NCBI RefSeq assembly: GCF_905475395.1
Contig: NC_058338.1
Location: forward strand, 37,702,935 to 37,766,934
Length of the DNA: 64,000 nt
From: Chrysoperla carnea
Lineage: Eukaryota; Arthropoda; Insecta; Neuroptera; Chrysopidae
Direction: 5' to 3'
A program made the translations under genes and the position numbers. The notes beneath the pieces are model-generated. The model worked only from the letters and a program-made list of their open reading frames with translations. It did no database searches and was not told where the DNA came from. This document shows, piece after piece, positions 45,888 to 59,692 of this stretch (its first letter is position 1; each line of letters opens with the position of its first letter).

Positions 45888-46145
45888 CCGATGAACTTCG
45901 TCACACAAATTTATTTGATTATAACTTTGATCAGCGATTATTAATCTTAATTAACCTGCGTCTCCAATTCATTATAACATGCACTATGCTTAGCACACCT
46001 GCTAAGCCCAGTTATCTCATCGGTTAGATCGCCCGCACCCTTAGGTCGTCCTCTCAATACACTATTAATTACCTACTACCATCTCTTGAACCATTAGACC
46101 TATCTCTTGAAGCTCGTTGCGCTCGTTTGCACATCTAATTCATTG
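45888..46145 (+). mobile_element. SINE/RTE-like fragment, second copy
   Basis: Starts ACTAGATAACCCGATGAACT and includes ATGCTTAGCACACCTGCTAA, GCCC and GAAGCTCGTTGCGCTCG, collinear with the head of the element at 2632-3105. The 3' tail seen in that copy is absent. Confidence 0.45.
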
Positions 46146-46434
46146 TTCTGTTGAACAACAATTTTTAACAAAAGAACTATTCTAAACTTGATTATCAAAC
46201 TTTATTAATAAACGTCAAGATCATCACTTTTTGGGCTTAAAATTTCTCCAAAGTAAATAAAAAAGTTACGGCCCGTTTTAAAAATCTTGGAAATTCTATC
46301 TGTTTTCCTCGCTTGGTAACTATGAAACTCATTCTGATTTAACGGCATTTCATTTATCGAGTAATACCTATATAAATTCAATCAGGTCAGTGTTTTAAAT
46401 AGGAAAATAAAGACAACAAAATGTTTCTTAAAAT

Positions 46435-46440
46435 TTTATT
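46435..46440 (-). terminator. candidate poly(A) signal overlapping the CYP4 stop
   Basis: Minus strand AATAAA overlaps the terminal AAA-TAA codons. The paralogue at 62919 shows the same arrangement. It may be chance in AT-rich sequence. Confidence 0.25.
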
Positions 46441-49400
46441 TGTAAATACGTGGTCTAACTTTAATATTAACACCATTGAGGGATTTTAAAATAACTGCCA
46501 TAGCTAATTTTAAATCAAATTGAGGACCAGCTGAACACAATTCATAATGCCTTAAAACTTTACTTAATGTTGACTTCATTTCATACATAGCAAACTTCTG
46601 ACCTGAAAATTAATTTTAATTATTATCGATTCTGAATTGAATAATTATAATAATTGAATAATAATTTATTAATAAAATGAGTATACGATCGATAAATTAT
46701 ACAAACCAATACAATTTCTTGACCCCGCACTAAATGGTACGTATGAAAAATAGTTTTTATTCTGAGTTTCTTCTAAAAATCTCTCCGGCTTAAAACTTTC
46801 TGGATCTGAAAAATATTCAGGATTGCGATGGATACAGTATATTACGATTGTTGCACGAGTATGTTTTGGTAATACACAATTATCTAAAACAAAATTTTAC
46901 TGTTAAATTGCAACAAAACTTCCCATTACAAAAAAATCGCTTCAAAAATTTTCACAGCTTCACAGAAAATTTCAACAACATTGGCTCAAACCAAATTTAT
47001 TAAATTACCTAGTTGTAAATCTTCACTTAAGTTTCTAAGAATTACTGGTACAGGTGGATATAATCTCATTGATTCTTTAATGATGGCTTCTAAATACGGC
47101 ATTTTATTTAAATCACTTAAAGATGGCTGATCATTTAAATTATCTCCACAAATGTCTCGTACTTCTTCAAAGGCTCGAGTCTAAAATGTTGCGTTTGTTA
47201 GTCAAAATTAAACAACTTAAAAATAATAATCAACTGTTTGATGGTGGTATATTTCATTCGACAGAAATAGTTAAATTGACGGAAACTTCAGAAGCCGCTG
47301 CGTAATGACCGTTTCGAAAATTTAATTTCTTATTTTTGCAGAACCTCCTCGTTTTTTATTTGAAGTCGGTTAAAAAGAAACAGTGTTTTATGCTGTTATG
47401 CGGGCTTATGAGTTGCATATCGCAGGTAGCTAACATATGACTTATGCCAGTAACTCAGGAGAGAGAGAGAGAGCGAGAGAGGAAATAATATTTCGAACAG
47501 AAATTATTTGCTCACACATCAAGAAGGACAATTCTAATATAAATTTGACTCTGTCACTAACCAGTAACAGTATAGTTAAGAACATGAGCTATTTTTCAAA
47601 TCCCCTAGAGTATGTAACACATTCTTCATTAAGGAATTTTTTATTTTCAATATTCAAAAGGGTAGACCGTATTTTGCCATTTCATTACTTCCGTTAAAAT
47701 GGTATGATCATTAAATTTCTCGCCAATTATACATATCTATCTCGTTTTTACATATCTTTTAGTATTCTTGGAGGCACAAACGTTGATCGACGACATCATC
47801 TCTCAATTTATTTATACTTACTTGAATTTCTGGATGATTTGCCAATAAATATAAAGTAAAACTGATACCTGAAGACACAGTATCATGTCCCTAAAAATGC
47901 ATAATAAGAAAATTACTCTGAACGAAATTCAATTTTCTTTTTGGTTAATTAACGTGTTAACTTACTTCAAACATAAATGTATCAACTTCTTCCTGGATAT
48001 CGGAATTTGTCAACGGTTTTCCATCTATTGTTGATTTTAATAATACGTCCATAAAAACCATCTTTTCCTTCTTTTCTCCTGTAATACAAATCGAATCGAT
48101 AATCGAATGATAGCCAGTGAATGAACAAATGTATCAATTTTTGGCCATACCCGTATAGCCCAAATTAAGCCTTAGATCCAAATTTGGAAAAAAGTTTTGT
48201 TGTTGCTCTTGATGAGTTTATTTTCTCTAGCGTTTTAATCGCAATTTAAGTCCCATTTTAACCAAATTTGGTATCAAGGAATTTAAAAGGTCGTTCGTTA
48301 ATTAGAAAAATCGACACATAAAATAGGGGTAAAGTAGGAGTAAAAATTTTGAATTTTATCGAAATAAAAAATATTTTTGAATATTTTGATCAGTTATAAG
48401 CAAAAGAGTAATCTTGTGATTTTTTTCCAGGCGCGTAGTTTTCGAAGTAAAAAATTCTTCTCCAGGCGCTTAATTTTCGAAAAACTTTTTCAATATCTGA
48501 GGGAATTCGCTAAGCTAACGCATCTCCTGTGTTACGAATTTTATTTTTTATATGTGTTTTCAATTTCATTCTTTTGAGTTCAATCGTTTCATAAAACTAA
48601 TAATAAAAAGATTTGGGATATTTATTTTTAAGGTCTTACCAAAAGAAATGTCATCTTTGGTTTTCTCAGGACCATTATCTTTAACTTCATTATTTTTTAT
48701 ATCATTAATTAATAACTGACGTCTTTCTTCAATTACTTTATTTGTCATGCTATGTAAAATACCCAAACCATTTTTGAATGTTTTTCCATTCGCAGTAAAA
48801 TTATAAAATATAAAATCAGACTGTTGAACAGCGGAGAATACTCTTTCAAAAATTATGCGGCACATATCTCGTACGGCGGTTACATATTCTGAATCAGGTT
48901 GTGTTTGAACGTTTAGGTCAATTCCCATTGCAGTTTCTGAAAATTTTGATTTACGCAATTATTTTTTCATCAATTTAATGGCAATATAAACAAAATATGA
49001 CAGTAGTTCTTAGTAACTTCGAAATTTGTTATTACTTTGCGTAATTATAGAACTAAAAAAAGGAATTTTTAATCTCATTATCAAAAACTATTTACGCTTG
49101 GTTCACGGGGTACCAAATTTTATTTTTAGAACAAAAATCCTAGATTAAATTAGAATGATCCATTTTATGACCAACACTAAATTTATTTAGAATTATTCAT
49201 AATCGATTTTGTATTCTTCTTATGAAAAAAATAAATATATCTTACTGCAAATAATGTCTAATCCCAAAAGGGTTACATATGGGTATACATCAAACGTGTC
49301 ACCATTAACATGTTTCTTCAAATTTTCAATAAATCTGTCTGAAGCCTCTGTAAATGTATTAATTGATTGTTCTAAAATGGTAAAATGAAATGCCGGTGTT

Positions 49401-51936
49401 AACATTTTCCGTCGTTTAAACCATTTGGTACCTACAAAAATAAATTTAATAATTAAAAAAAAAAAATTTGTATTCACCGCGTTTATGTGAACTGAAAAAG
49501 GCAATCTCTAAGAATGACTAACAGGAGAATTTGAAAAAAAAACTAGTGAGGTTTAAGTATAGTAAAAGCTCTTTCCGTCACGGAAATTTTTTTTGTCGTT
49601 GTTATCACTCGAACCAAAAATGATATCGATTTCGTTGAAGTGTCGATCGAAGCGTATTAACAAAAATACGATTCCAGAAGAATTTCATAACATTCGTTTT
49701 CATAATTTCGGTTTTAAAACTATTTATTATGTTGGGAAGTTATTCGTGTAGACCTCAGAGGTCGCACCAGATCCTACCCACGGCTTATCAGTTGGTGTGT
49801 TGTACGTTATGTCATTACTAAAACGGTAGTCCTATACTATAAAGTATAAATATAATACATGTGTAGGATATTATTACCCCCAGCTTGAAAACTGCGGATT
49901 AAAAAATTTTGGGCCGTGAGAGCTTTTGATCAGGACGATACGAAAAACATTTTGGGGGCGGTTTGAAAAAGTTTCACAGAAAATCATTTTCAAAATTTTG
50001 AAATGATAACAAAAATTTACCTCATCAGTATTTTTGTTTAAAGAACTTATCCTAAATTATTTATTTATACTTATTTTTCTTTATTTTTTACGATACCTTT
50101 GCTGATTAATAAGCCATCACCCAACCACGGCTTAATGAGATCATAGTCACCACTTTTTTCTATCAATTTTGTAGACGATAAAATTTTATTTGTAACATCA
50201 CTATCGGATATGATACAATACTGATTAAATGGACCAACCCATACTGTAAATAATTTCCCGTAAGTACTTACAAGCCGTAAAATGTTGTTATGAATATCTG
50301 TGAAGGAAAATTAATATTATTAGACAAATGGAGACAAATTATTTGTTTTTACCATACAATAAAAGCGAAAGATAAACTATAGTACTTCCACTTAGGGATA
50401 CAATCTTTTTTAATGGTCAATTTGTCCTCATCAAATGCCGAGAGGATGCCACTTCAACAAAAATTTTGTTTAAAAAATAAATTATTTTTGTTAATATTGT
50501 TAAAAAGTAGTATTCGAAAAAAATGAATTCAAAAAAAGTTTTCCTAAATAAGAAGTGAGAGTCCCCAATTAATATTTCTAAACTACTCCCACTTCTCTCC
50601 TGATCCAACAAGGTTACACTAATTAATTAAATTTTCTAGAAAACATGATAATATAATGTTTTATATGTTAAAATGAAAAAACCAGGAAAATTAATCTATT
50701 AAATGCCATGAATAATTGATGACGAATCATTCCAAGTGAAGGTACCTAGATTAAATTCTGTATAGTTAGTTGGTGTAATTTTATGATGCGACATGTTATA
50801 ATTTCGTAACTAAGTATAACAATATATATATTTTTAAAAAGGGCTAATAACGCCCTTTCAATTGATATCAAACACGATATCATTAAATAGACATTTGTTT
50901 TTCGATCATAACTTTATGTCCCCTAGCAGGAGCCATATTCAATTTAATGTGTTTAACCAACGGGCGATCAAACTTTTAACAACACCTCATTTGTCAAACA
51001 ATGATAAGTAGTTTAGAAGCCAGGTGGGAACAGATGAACATACATACATACATACATACCGGCCATTGTATAAAATGGGATAAAAATAGTTAAAAGTACT
51101 GATCATTTTTTCTAACAGCTGTAACTTTGTAGTCTGTTTTGCTTTGATGAGCCAACAAAGTTTTTGTTTGGTAAAATTATAGAAAATGAGACGGCGTCTA
51201 GAAAATCTCGCGGAGCGTCAAAATTTTTCCACGTTCTTGTAATATCAAAAGATAAGTAAATAATAAATAAAGAGTTATTCGGTCGGACATTTTACAAAAC
51301 AAGATCCATCCGGCAACAGGCATTCAGAAAATGGCAATTTTTGGTTTGTCGAACATCGGACATCATGTTTATTTTTTAAATATCAAATCAGATTTCTGTT
51401 TCTTATCTTATCATCTTATTACATTCCTATTATACATCTAGAATTGTGCCGCAATTAAAAATTTTTTGAGTCAGAAAATTAGAATTTTCCTAACTATAAA
51501 CAATATTTTAGATCAGTTAAAACGAAGTTGCGAACAGTGAATCTCTGCCTTGTAAGCGCTTCTTAAGAAGGACTCTTTGCCGTGCCTATGACATTTTTTT
51601 TTACCAAATGTGTGACTTGTTTCGTAATAATCGTAATAAACCGCAACTGCTTATTATCTCATAATACAATTTTTTTTTATTAGCACGTACCTCCTACAGT
51701 GGGCAAGTTACTAATGTGTTCGTTACATAAATTTAAGGACTGTTCAAAAGAAAAAGTGATAAATTTGAGAACTTACCTTGTGCAGTGCTACCAAATTCCA
51801 AAGCATGCCCTAAAAGTGGAATCAACGGTGGTGATGGTAGTAGTATTTTCTTTGATTTTTGTAATTGTTGTAAATATAGCACAACCAATAAACCAATAAA
51901 TAATGTAACAGAAATTTGTATTATTAACCACAACAT
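46436..51936 (-). CDS. cytochrome P450, CYP4 family (513 aa, complete)
   Basis: Membrane-bound haem monooxygenase of the endoplasmic reticulum. Nine exons: 51777-51936, 50097-50297, 49246-49431, 48640-48936, 47966-48078, 47822-47890, 47009-47180, 46707-46883 and 46436-46602, totalling 1542 bases with consistent phases. The N-terminal anchor is [20 protein letters not shown], then a Pro-rich hinge ([13 protein letters not shown]). C-helix WFKRR starts at residue 124. The CYP4-type I helix [20 protein letters not shown] includes Thr323. K-helix ExxR is KESMR (378-381), followed by FKPERF. The haem loop [11 protein letters not shown] places the Cys ligand at about 457. Insect CYP4 enzymes oxidise fatty acids, hydrocarbons, pheromones or xenobiotics; the substrate here cannot be told. 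Oddities: the usual CETAMG reads CKTAMG (Lys183), and the residue after HDT is Val rather than Thr. The exon 8 donor GTTTGT is shared with the paralogue at the right edge. Confidence 0.93.
47459..47482. repeat. (GA)n short microsatellite
   Basis: GAGAGAGAGAGAGAGCGAGA in an intron of the CYP4 gene. Confidence 0.9.
49600..49800 (+). repeat. dispersed repeat family B, intronic copy
   Basis: CCAAAAATGATATCGATTTC, GTGTCGATCGAAGCGTATTA, CAGAAGAATTTCATAA and CACCAGATCCTACCCACGG match the element at 57835-58110. It lies between CYP4 exons 2 and 3. Confidence 0.55.
51039..51059. repeat. (CATA)n microsatellite
   Basis: Five CATA units in tandem in intron 1 of the CYP4 gene. Confidence 0.9.
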
Positions 51937-52043
51937 TTTTAAAACTCTTTTTGTTTATACAAAATAGTAAAACATGATAAGTATTAAGTTGTTCTATGAA
52001 CTTCAACTCACATCAAAACATTTATGATCCCACTTAAAAATAA

Positions 52044-52051
52044 TATTTATA
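52044..52051 (-). promoter_or_regulatory. putative TATA box of the CYP4 gene
   Basis: Minus strand TATAAATA about 110 bases upstream of the ATG at 51936. This would allow an 80-base 5' leader. Low specificity in AT-rich DNA. Confidence 0.3.
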
Positions 52052-55000
52052 AATGATGTAATCTACATACATGTTCACTATGAAAAAAGATACTTCGTAT
52101 GTTCCGTTTTCACTTTCAATTTTTAAAACCGGGTGTTTGTTTAAAGTTGACACTTCGTTTTTAGATTTTTTTTAGCTAATTTGTACTGATGATGGAATTT
52201 TGAAAAAATTTCTTCAAATGTTCATCGATCCTAAGTAATAGATGTCAAAAATGACCATGGTTAAAATTTATATACATATAAATATATGTAATGGGGATCT
52301 CTAGTCGTAGTTTAAGTCTGAGTTGAATAAAATTTCGTATCAAGAAGGGTTTTGGTACTTGAAAGGTCAAGTTCGTTAATGAGAAAAATTGACAGATAAT
52401 GAAGGGGCTTTGTTTGGTAATCTTTAAGCAAAAAAGTGCTCCTGTGATTTTTTCTCTAGATGCTTAATTTTTGAAACAAAAATTCTTGCAAAACTAAAAA
52501 TGCAATATTCGATTTTAAGAAAAACCTCCTTTTTTTTTTAATCTCTGAGGGAATTCGTTTAGATAACGCAGCTCCTGAGCTACGAATTTAAAAAAAATAC
52601 CTTTTTTTGAAACTAAAATTTAAGACAGAACATCAACAAAAATGTAAAAAAAAATCTTATTGATATATCTTTTTAATATCATTTATTGCTTCAATTTCGA
52701 TTGTAAAAAAAAAAAAAACATTATTAATCAACATTAATCAGACTTTATTATTAATCATTAAACTTTCAGATGAGGAAGGCGCCAATTTTTAGCCCTTCTA
52801 TCATCAAGTTCCTAAATTCGTTGCTAAAGGTTAAGTATAAATTCCGTAAAGTTTATATATATATCTTCAGGAATCTAATGATCTTAAAAAATTTAATTTT
52901 GAAAAAAAATTCCAATTAAAATTTTTTTTTTATGAAAAGAAACTTATTATGTGTTATTTTACCTTGACGTTCAAAAATTTTGTTCTATTCAGAGTTATAA
53001 ATATTTAGTTATTTTTACACTAATTATAAAACGAACAAATGAAGAACAATTCGTGAATAGTAATAAAATGACCTAAGTGCGTTGCATTTTTTAAAACATT
53101 CCGACTTAGTTATTCAAAAAAATTCCAAGGTTTATGGGAAATAAAAGACATAAAACAAAAGCAATAATAATAAAAACGTTGCAAAAATGGAATTAATTTG
53201 TTCAAAAAAACAGTACTATTTTAAACTGGTAGCTATCCGAATATGATTGAAACTATAAACACGAAGAAGATTGGTCCAAAAACAAATTTTCTGATTATTT
53301 AAAATGTTTAATTAACATCTTTTCATCCAATAGTTAAAGAAGGAAATTGTTTTTATTTAAACAAAAACCAATGAAAAACAATATAAAATTTTGTTTATGC
53401 AAATTCCTAGGAAAATGTTTAGCACTTGTTCTGTTTCTGTTTAGATAAATTTAACACAAGAGAAATTAATTTTCGGTATCTTATACCCCAACACAGATGA
53501 CATTATACAGCTACCTTCTAGCACAGATGTAAACTTTATCAATAAATTAAATTTTGCTTCTAGAAAACTTTCCCAATGAATTGCTCGGTATCTCTATTTT
53601 CCAAGCACTAACGTTATTAACGTTATTAAAGAATCCCTATTAAGCACTTTCTTAAAATTTTTATAGGTAGGAAAACAAAATTATGACTGCCTAAAGAAAC
53701 GTATAACAACAATGTAAATATTTTATTAAATGGATTTATTCATACGCGGATGTAAAATATTGCTTATGTATTCCTATAAATATTCATTATTAATTATAAT
53801 TTAAAAAATTATTTATCATGCTGATAATAAACAATAGTGTAAAGGGCACTCACTTTCTGTTCAGTTTTTTATTTATATTTTAAATAGCTGCAACTGACAT
53901 TTATGTTTAATGATCATAATATATTTTTCAACAATATAGACAAAGTAGTTCTACTGTTTTAAAATTATATTTAACGCAAGCGCAGATTAATGTGGTTAAT
54001 CTAAGAATTGAGACCGGATAAAGGCCAAAATGTCTATATGAGTGTGTAGAAGTCATATTGATAAGAAAGTTAACTATTTGCTGCAAATGAGGTATTAATA
54101 AATTAAACTAAAATTTCCGCGAAAAATATCGTATGTGAAATTCCGGGTTGACACAGATTTAACATGTTCATGATTTCGAATTAAAATTTATACAATTTGT
54201 TTATAATCCACCAATAAGTATTACAAAAATTGCTTGAGTCTTGTATGAACGCGTTGAAAATCGTGTTAGAAACGTGTGGGGAAATCGTAAAATAGAATCT
54301 GAAATTCAAGAAAGCGGAGTCTATATCAGATGAGACCTTAAAAATTTCATGGTGTTGAACATTCTGAGATTTTAAGCTATTATGGGCTAACACTTAATTC
54401 CAATAAAATTTCCCAAATAAATCTTATGAAATTTGCCCTTAAGATATTGTGATACTTATCGACTCTATAAATTCTTTGTTTTTGTTACTCTTGATAATAC
54501 TTACTTACTACTGGCACAAGCATAGGCAACGTGCTTTTTTGAAATAAATTTGAATTTGTTTCTTATCGCATGAATGACTGCATTATTTAAAATAAAACTT
54601 ATGAAGCCAAAACATACCTAATTAATTTCCAAGTGTATCATTTGATTGCTGTTGTTAAAGATACCGGGTTTATTAGTATAATTATTTATACTTGATGTAT
54701 AGACTATAGAGTGTTCATTGTATAATTAATTTAAATTGTCATTAATTATCTTTCTTCAAATATTTGAAACAATAATTATGTTTTAATATGTCTTGTCCAT
54801 GGTGAAATTCGAGAAATCTGCATATTACCGTCGAAATAACAACAAAATTAGTGTCTAATCGAGCAAATTTAAAAAAAATTGGTTTAACGTGAATTACTGT
54901 AATAAACGGGTAATAGGACTCCACACAAATCATCAACAATACCCTTTTCGGCCAAATTTGTCAAATGTCAAAATGGTGAATAAACGTACCTTGATTCACA

Positions 55001-55243
55001 GTTTTCAATTGAATAGTTTTTGAGATATTTCTTATTCACGGTGAATTCATTGGACAGGACGTTTAAAAAGATTTGTCAAGGCGATTGGAGAGATAAAATA
55101 GTAGCTTTTAAAACTTTAAAAATAAATATACTACATCACTTACTCTTTACTTACATCTTACACCCTATACTTACGCTCGATATCGTCGGCTTAGAATAAA
55201 AAACTCATGTCAATGTCATTTTTAGATAGAGTACTTCGTTTTT

Positions 55244-55286
55244 ATTATTAGATACAATTATACTTCGTATAATTGTATCTAATAAT
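55244..55286. repeat. perfect 19-bp hairpin
   Basis: ATTATTAGATACAATTATA at 55244-55262 pairs with TATAATTGTATCTAATAAT at 55268-55286 around the loop CTTCG. TACTTCGT occurs both at 55232 and across the start of the loop. Confidence 0.9.
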
Positions 55287-57834
55287 GAATTTAAAACTAT
55301 TTGATTAAATGAAGAATGAAAACCCAGTATCTCGGAAATATTTTTCGTTGTTTAATTGGTCAGAAAATTTTGTATTTCTATCCAAAAATGCTATTACCTT
55401 TATTAGAAAAATTATTCATTTATTTGAGATACGAGATTTTCAATATATGCCGTTCATGTAATGAAGCACTAAAGTATATCATTGGGGAAATGACTGATTA
55501 TACGTTAAGCAGTCAATGTGGCGGTTCAAGCAGGCTTAAATCTCATAAAAGACAGTAATGAATGACGTTCATTCACACATTCGAACAGTATTGCTGTAAA
55601 TTTTCTTGCGCTAAGGGCTCGGTTTCGACTTATAGGCTAATAGTGGATCGGATAAATTTTAAAACTTAATACTTACAATCGTACTGGCTTCGTTGTAATT
55701 GCATAAATCGTATTCTTAAGTGCATAACATTAAAGTGCATAAGCACCAAAAAGTTAATTATTGACCAATCTACGGACGTTACAAGTCCGAGCACTGCGCG
55801 CTGACCTTATGCAATATCGTTTTTGTTTACTATTAAGACTACTTTTACTACTACTACTACTTTTCGATATTTTAAGCATATCTCCGGTTCTATTGGTGGT
55901 ATCATAACTAATCAAAAAAATTTTTGTTTTTTCATGTTTAATAAAATGTTACTAAATTGCTAAAAAGCTTTGGCCGTATAAACAATTAATTTGGTCATAA
56001 CAAATTTCCCCCAATCTTGTAGAGAATTCGGATTCAGCAGACCTGTAAACGAAACCCACTCAGCGCCTACCAAATAAGCCTGATAGAATTCAATTTAAGC
56101 ATGTAATGTAGTTCTTTCTTTCTATTTAAAAGTTCCTACAGGTGGTCATGTGTAAAAATGATTTTCACAATACATTGTACTCCTGTATTCCTAAGTGTGT
56201 GAACTTTTTGCCTAATTTACGAGGTTCTTACTGCCTAGTAGGGTAAAAGTAAGTTCTGAAAAAGTTTCATATTACATTCTGAATTAACTTCCTAATGAAG
56301 AAAATCGTAAGACTAAGAATGAAACTAAGTGCAAATATATAGTGCAAGTAAATTTGTTTTACATAGTTGCATGTAAGAATATTTATGTTTTTAATTGCTA
56401 ATGCGTGCAAGAAAATAACTTTTTAAAAATTATTTAGTCATGTTAAAAATAAGATGTATTTCAAGGTTATTGTTATTTTAAAAAAAATCCAATATTTTGA
56501 ATCCTCCAATTAATATTACCTAATTAAAAGTGGCATGGTGCAGGATAACATAATAGACGCCTTTTGGTAGTGTATGCTAATATATCAGTTTTTTTTTTAA
56601 TGTAATGTTTGAAGGTTATTTGTTATTTTATAATTAATAATAATGAATACTAAGTACATTGGCTATTAAATTAAATTATAATAACAATATTTAAATTAAT
56701 TGTCATTAATTGATCGTCATTAATTAAATCGACTTTTGTCATAGGATGTACTTATATGTATAGGAGGTTTCAAATCCGAGATTCATTCTTAAAAATAAAA
56801 ATGTTAAAACCATCATGGGAAATGCACCCATTCTATTTTCTTTAGAAGAATGCTTATTGTCAAATTCCACAGTTGTTTCACCAAGAAAATAATTTCCACG
56901 AAGCATATAGATGTTGGTTTAATTGGATAAGGTACAAAAATACATTATTAATGTCCTCCAGTTTAATCCTTTTCTAAATAACATACCAGATAACGACTGG
57001 TAGAGAAATATCTTAAATTAAGTTTAAGAACTGTAGAAAGTAATTGACACTTGAAAATTTTATAAAATGATAAAAAATTTTAATTATACTTCACGTGTAA
57101 CAGCAAATGCAAAATAGATTATATGAATAAACAACGTGAATGACTTTTTATAAATTGAAAAATTGATAAGCAAAATATCGATGTATTTAGATTATCTTTT
57201 CAATTCATAAGTTACTGAACTTTTTAGCTCTATGTAGATTGATTAAAAAAATACTTACTTAATTAGGTAAACATAATGACATCTTAATTCGTAAACTAGC
57301 TATATCTTCACTTCCCAAAAAAAAAAAGTTTTCTGCATTTTAACAAATTGCTGTTCATTTGTAACTTAATATCTAACTCAAATTAATACGGCCCTTTTTA
57401 TGGAAGATTAGCTGCGTGCCTAATTGTATGCCTTTATCAAAATTATTGAAATAACTTAAACAGAAAAAAAGATCAGTGAACCAAGAAAGTATTTCTTTAT
57501 TTGTTATAAAAGTTCCTTTTGATTATGCAATAAATTGATTTCATTTTTTTTAAATAATTTATTTATTTTTTTATTGTATAATTTTCTACAACTTCTATGC
57601 CATTTAGCTTGCGAGGATAAAAAATGTACTAGCTCCACAAAAAAAAAAAAAAAAAAAAAACTGAAAATAAAGAACACAGAAAAACTCGAGATTAGTTTGC
57701 AAGAAAATTCAATTTTTGGTTGTTACGATGTTAAAATTACCCAAAATATATCCTCAACTATTCAGTCGCTTTTCAGAAAATTATTAACTTCCCGATATAG
57801 GAAGTTATTGTAGTGGGTCCACCAATTTTGAGAA

Positions 57835-58110
57835 AAAGTATGTGCGAACAAAAAATGATACCGATTTCGATGAATTTTCGATCGAAGATTGTAAATTACA
57901 ATATGATCCGAAAATAATTGCATAAAATTCGGTCGAGTCGTTACGAGTCGGGTGAGTTTTTTTTTTCCTGATCGATGTCGCGCGAACAATAATGATATCA
58001 GCTTCGTTGAGGTGTTGGACGAAGCTTATTAACGGCAAAATGATCCGAAAAGAAGATTTCATAAGAATCAGTAGAGGATCACACCCGGCCCTTTCCACGG
58101 CTTGGTTTTT
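57835..58110 (+). repeat. dispersed repeat family B with internal duplication
   Basis: Two related units lie head to tail: AACAAAAAATGATACCGATT near 57848 and GAACAATAATGATATCAGCT near 57983. Each is followed by a GAA..GATCCGAAAA block, and the element ends with CACCCGGCCCTTTCCACGG. A third unit is at 49600-49800. Confidence 0.6.
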
Positions 58111-58849
58111 ATTAATGGTTTACAATATCCTCAGGATATGCCTCATAGTTTTCGAGACATTAGAATGAAATAATAGTCATCCATCCCAATACTAACCCTT
58201 CAAAATAATTTCAATTTCATTTATCTTGCTTGATTTGTGATCATTTGAATTTAGGTATTGTAGTTTTCTCTGATTTAAGTTTATTTGTGGTTTGAAACAG
58301 GAAATATTCGAACTTTTTGCTTTTGTCATAAATTATTTTTTCACAATGCTTACAATAATCAATGATAATTAAAAACAATAAAAATTAACTGGAATTATAA
58401 TTTTTGTAATAACACAAATTATCAATTTTTATATTGATAAGTAGCAATTAATTTTTATAATCAGCGTATAATAATAACAATGATAAGTTATAATGAATAT
58501 TAAACAATACTACTATATTATTAAATACCAATTGTTATATTTAAACACCAGGTATATTTTTTTATAATAAAAACGACATGATATGTTAAAAAGTATATTA
58601 TCTATTCATGTGTTTACTTAAACCATACATTTTAAAAATATTGGAGAAAATGTTGAAATATTTCAAGGTTATTTAATAATATTCCCCTAAATTCAGACTC
58701 AGTACTTAGATTTATTTACCTTGTCTTTGGCGCTTAAAAATACATCGAATAAATGATAGTGAAAAGTGATTAGTGGTTTTGAGTATGTTGTATAAAATAA
58801 TTCTATCAATTTTTCCAAATTTTCTTCTTACCATCAAAAAAACTATAAT

Positions 58850-59320
58850 ACAAATGAAAACAAACAATTGACTGAGTTAATTGTTGAAATATCATGTATA
58901 GACAGTGTTGATTACTCTATCACATCACACATATACCTGTACATGTAACACATACATGACTGATAATCCCATATTATTACATACTATAAAAGTTTCATCA
59001 AATGTGTGCCCTCGTGAGTAAACAGTGATGTTTGCAAAAAAATGTTTCAAACAAAAGTTGTTTATTTTTTACGTCCTCACTTTTTACGTCCTGAGTGTGC
59101 TGTAAAAATTTCAGCTTGATATCTTTTTTCGTTTTTTAGTTATCGTGCTCACAGACGGGCGGACCGACGCACGGAGATCCGAAAATGGGCTAATTAGATG
59201 ATTCTATGAACACCTATACCAAAACTTTTTTCCTAGCATCAATATTTTTAAGCGTTACAAACTTGGGACTAAACTTAATATACTATGTATATTTCATATA
59301 ATACATTGTATAAAAACTAT
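58850..59320 (-). repeat. dispersed repeat family A copy
   Basis: Reverse orientation: AACAATTGACTGAGTTAATT, ATCATGTATAGACAGTGTTG, TTTTTTACGTCC, AACACCTATACCAAAAC and GTTACAAACTTGGGACTAAA. An internal part around the haem-unrelated TCCGTAGGACC block of other copies is deleted. Confidence 0.65.
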
Positions 59321-59639
59321 TTAGTCAAAACAATTACGCAGGGAAATGTATAATGAAAAAGCGAACTTGGAATTTGATTTCCACCGCGCCGTATCAGGTT
59401 TAAAGAAAATAATTTCGAACAAAAGTACTTATTTACAAAATTTTTTTCTGTTCGAAACCATTTACAAATATGTGCTTTTTTTTAACCAATAGCAAAAATT
59501 TTTGTAAAATATTATAAAACTTTCAATGCTTGAAAAACACTGAAAAAAGTCATAAATTAAAGGTTTAATAATTAAATTATAACTTTAAAGAAACCTCCAA
59601 AACGGATCTTAATCTTACCTCCTAAGCGGATGAATCAAT

Positions 59640-59692
59640 TTTGTTTTTTGTTTTGTTTTGTTTTGTTTTGTTTTGTTTTGTTTTTGTTTCAG
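59640..59692. repeat. (TTTTG)n microsatellite
   Basis: About eight TTTTG units in tandem, following AAGCGGATGAATCAATTTTG, which resembles an arm of the foldback element at 17610-18413. Confidence 0.9.

Larger units (their letters stand above)
41381..46434. other. intergenic, about 5 kb between SPH gene 3 and the CYP4 gene
   Basis: No gene recognised. It holds a 69-base tandem duplication (42442-42567), 5S rRNA-derived repeat copy 2 (45065-45265) and a SINE/RTE-like fragment (45888-46145). Confidence 0.6.

Noticed and set aside
47123-47697. Plus-strand open frames within the CYP4 gene
   Set aside because: They overlap a P450 exon on the opposite strand and the (GA)n tract, with no recognisable motif.
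54181-55558. Short open frames between the CYP4 genes
   Set aside because: Low-complexity AT-rich translations without splice or family support.
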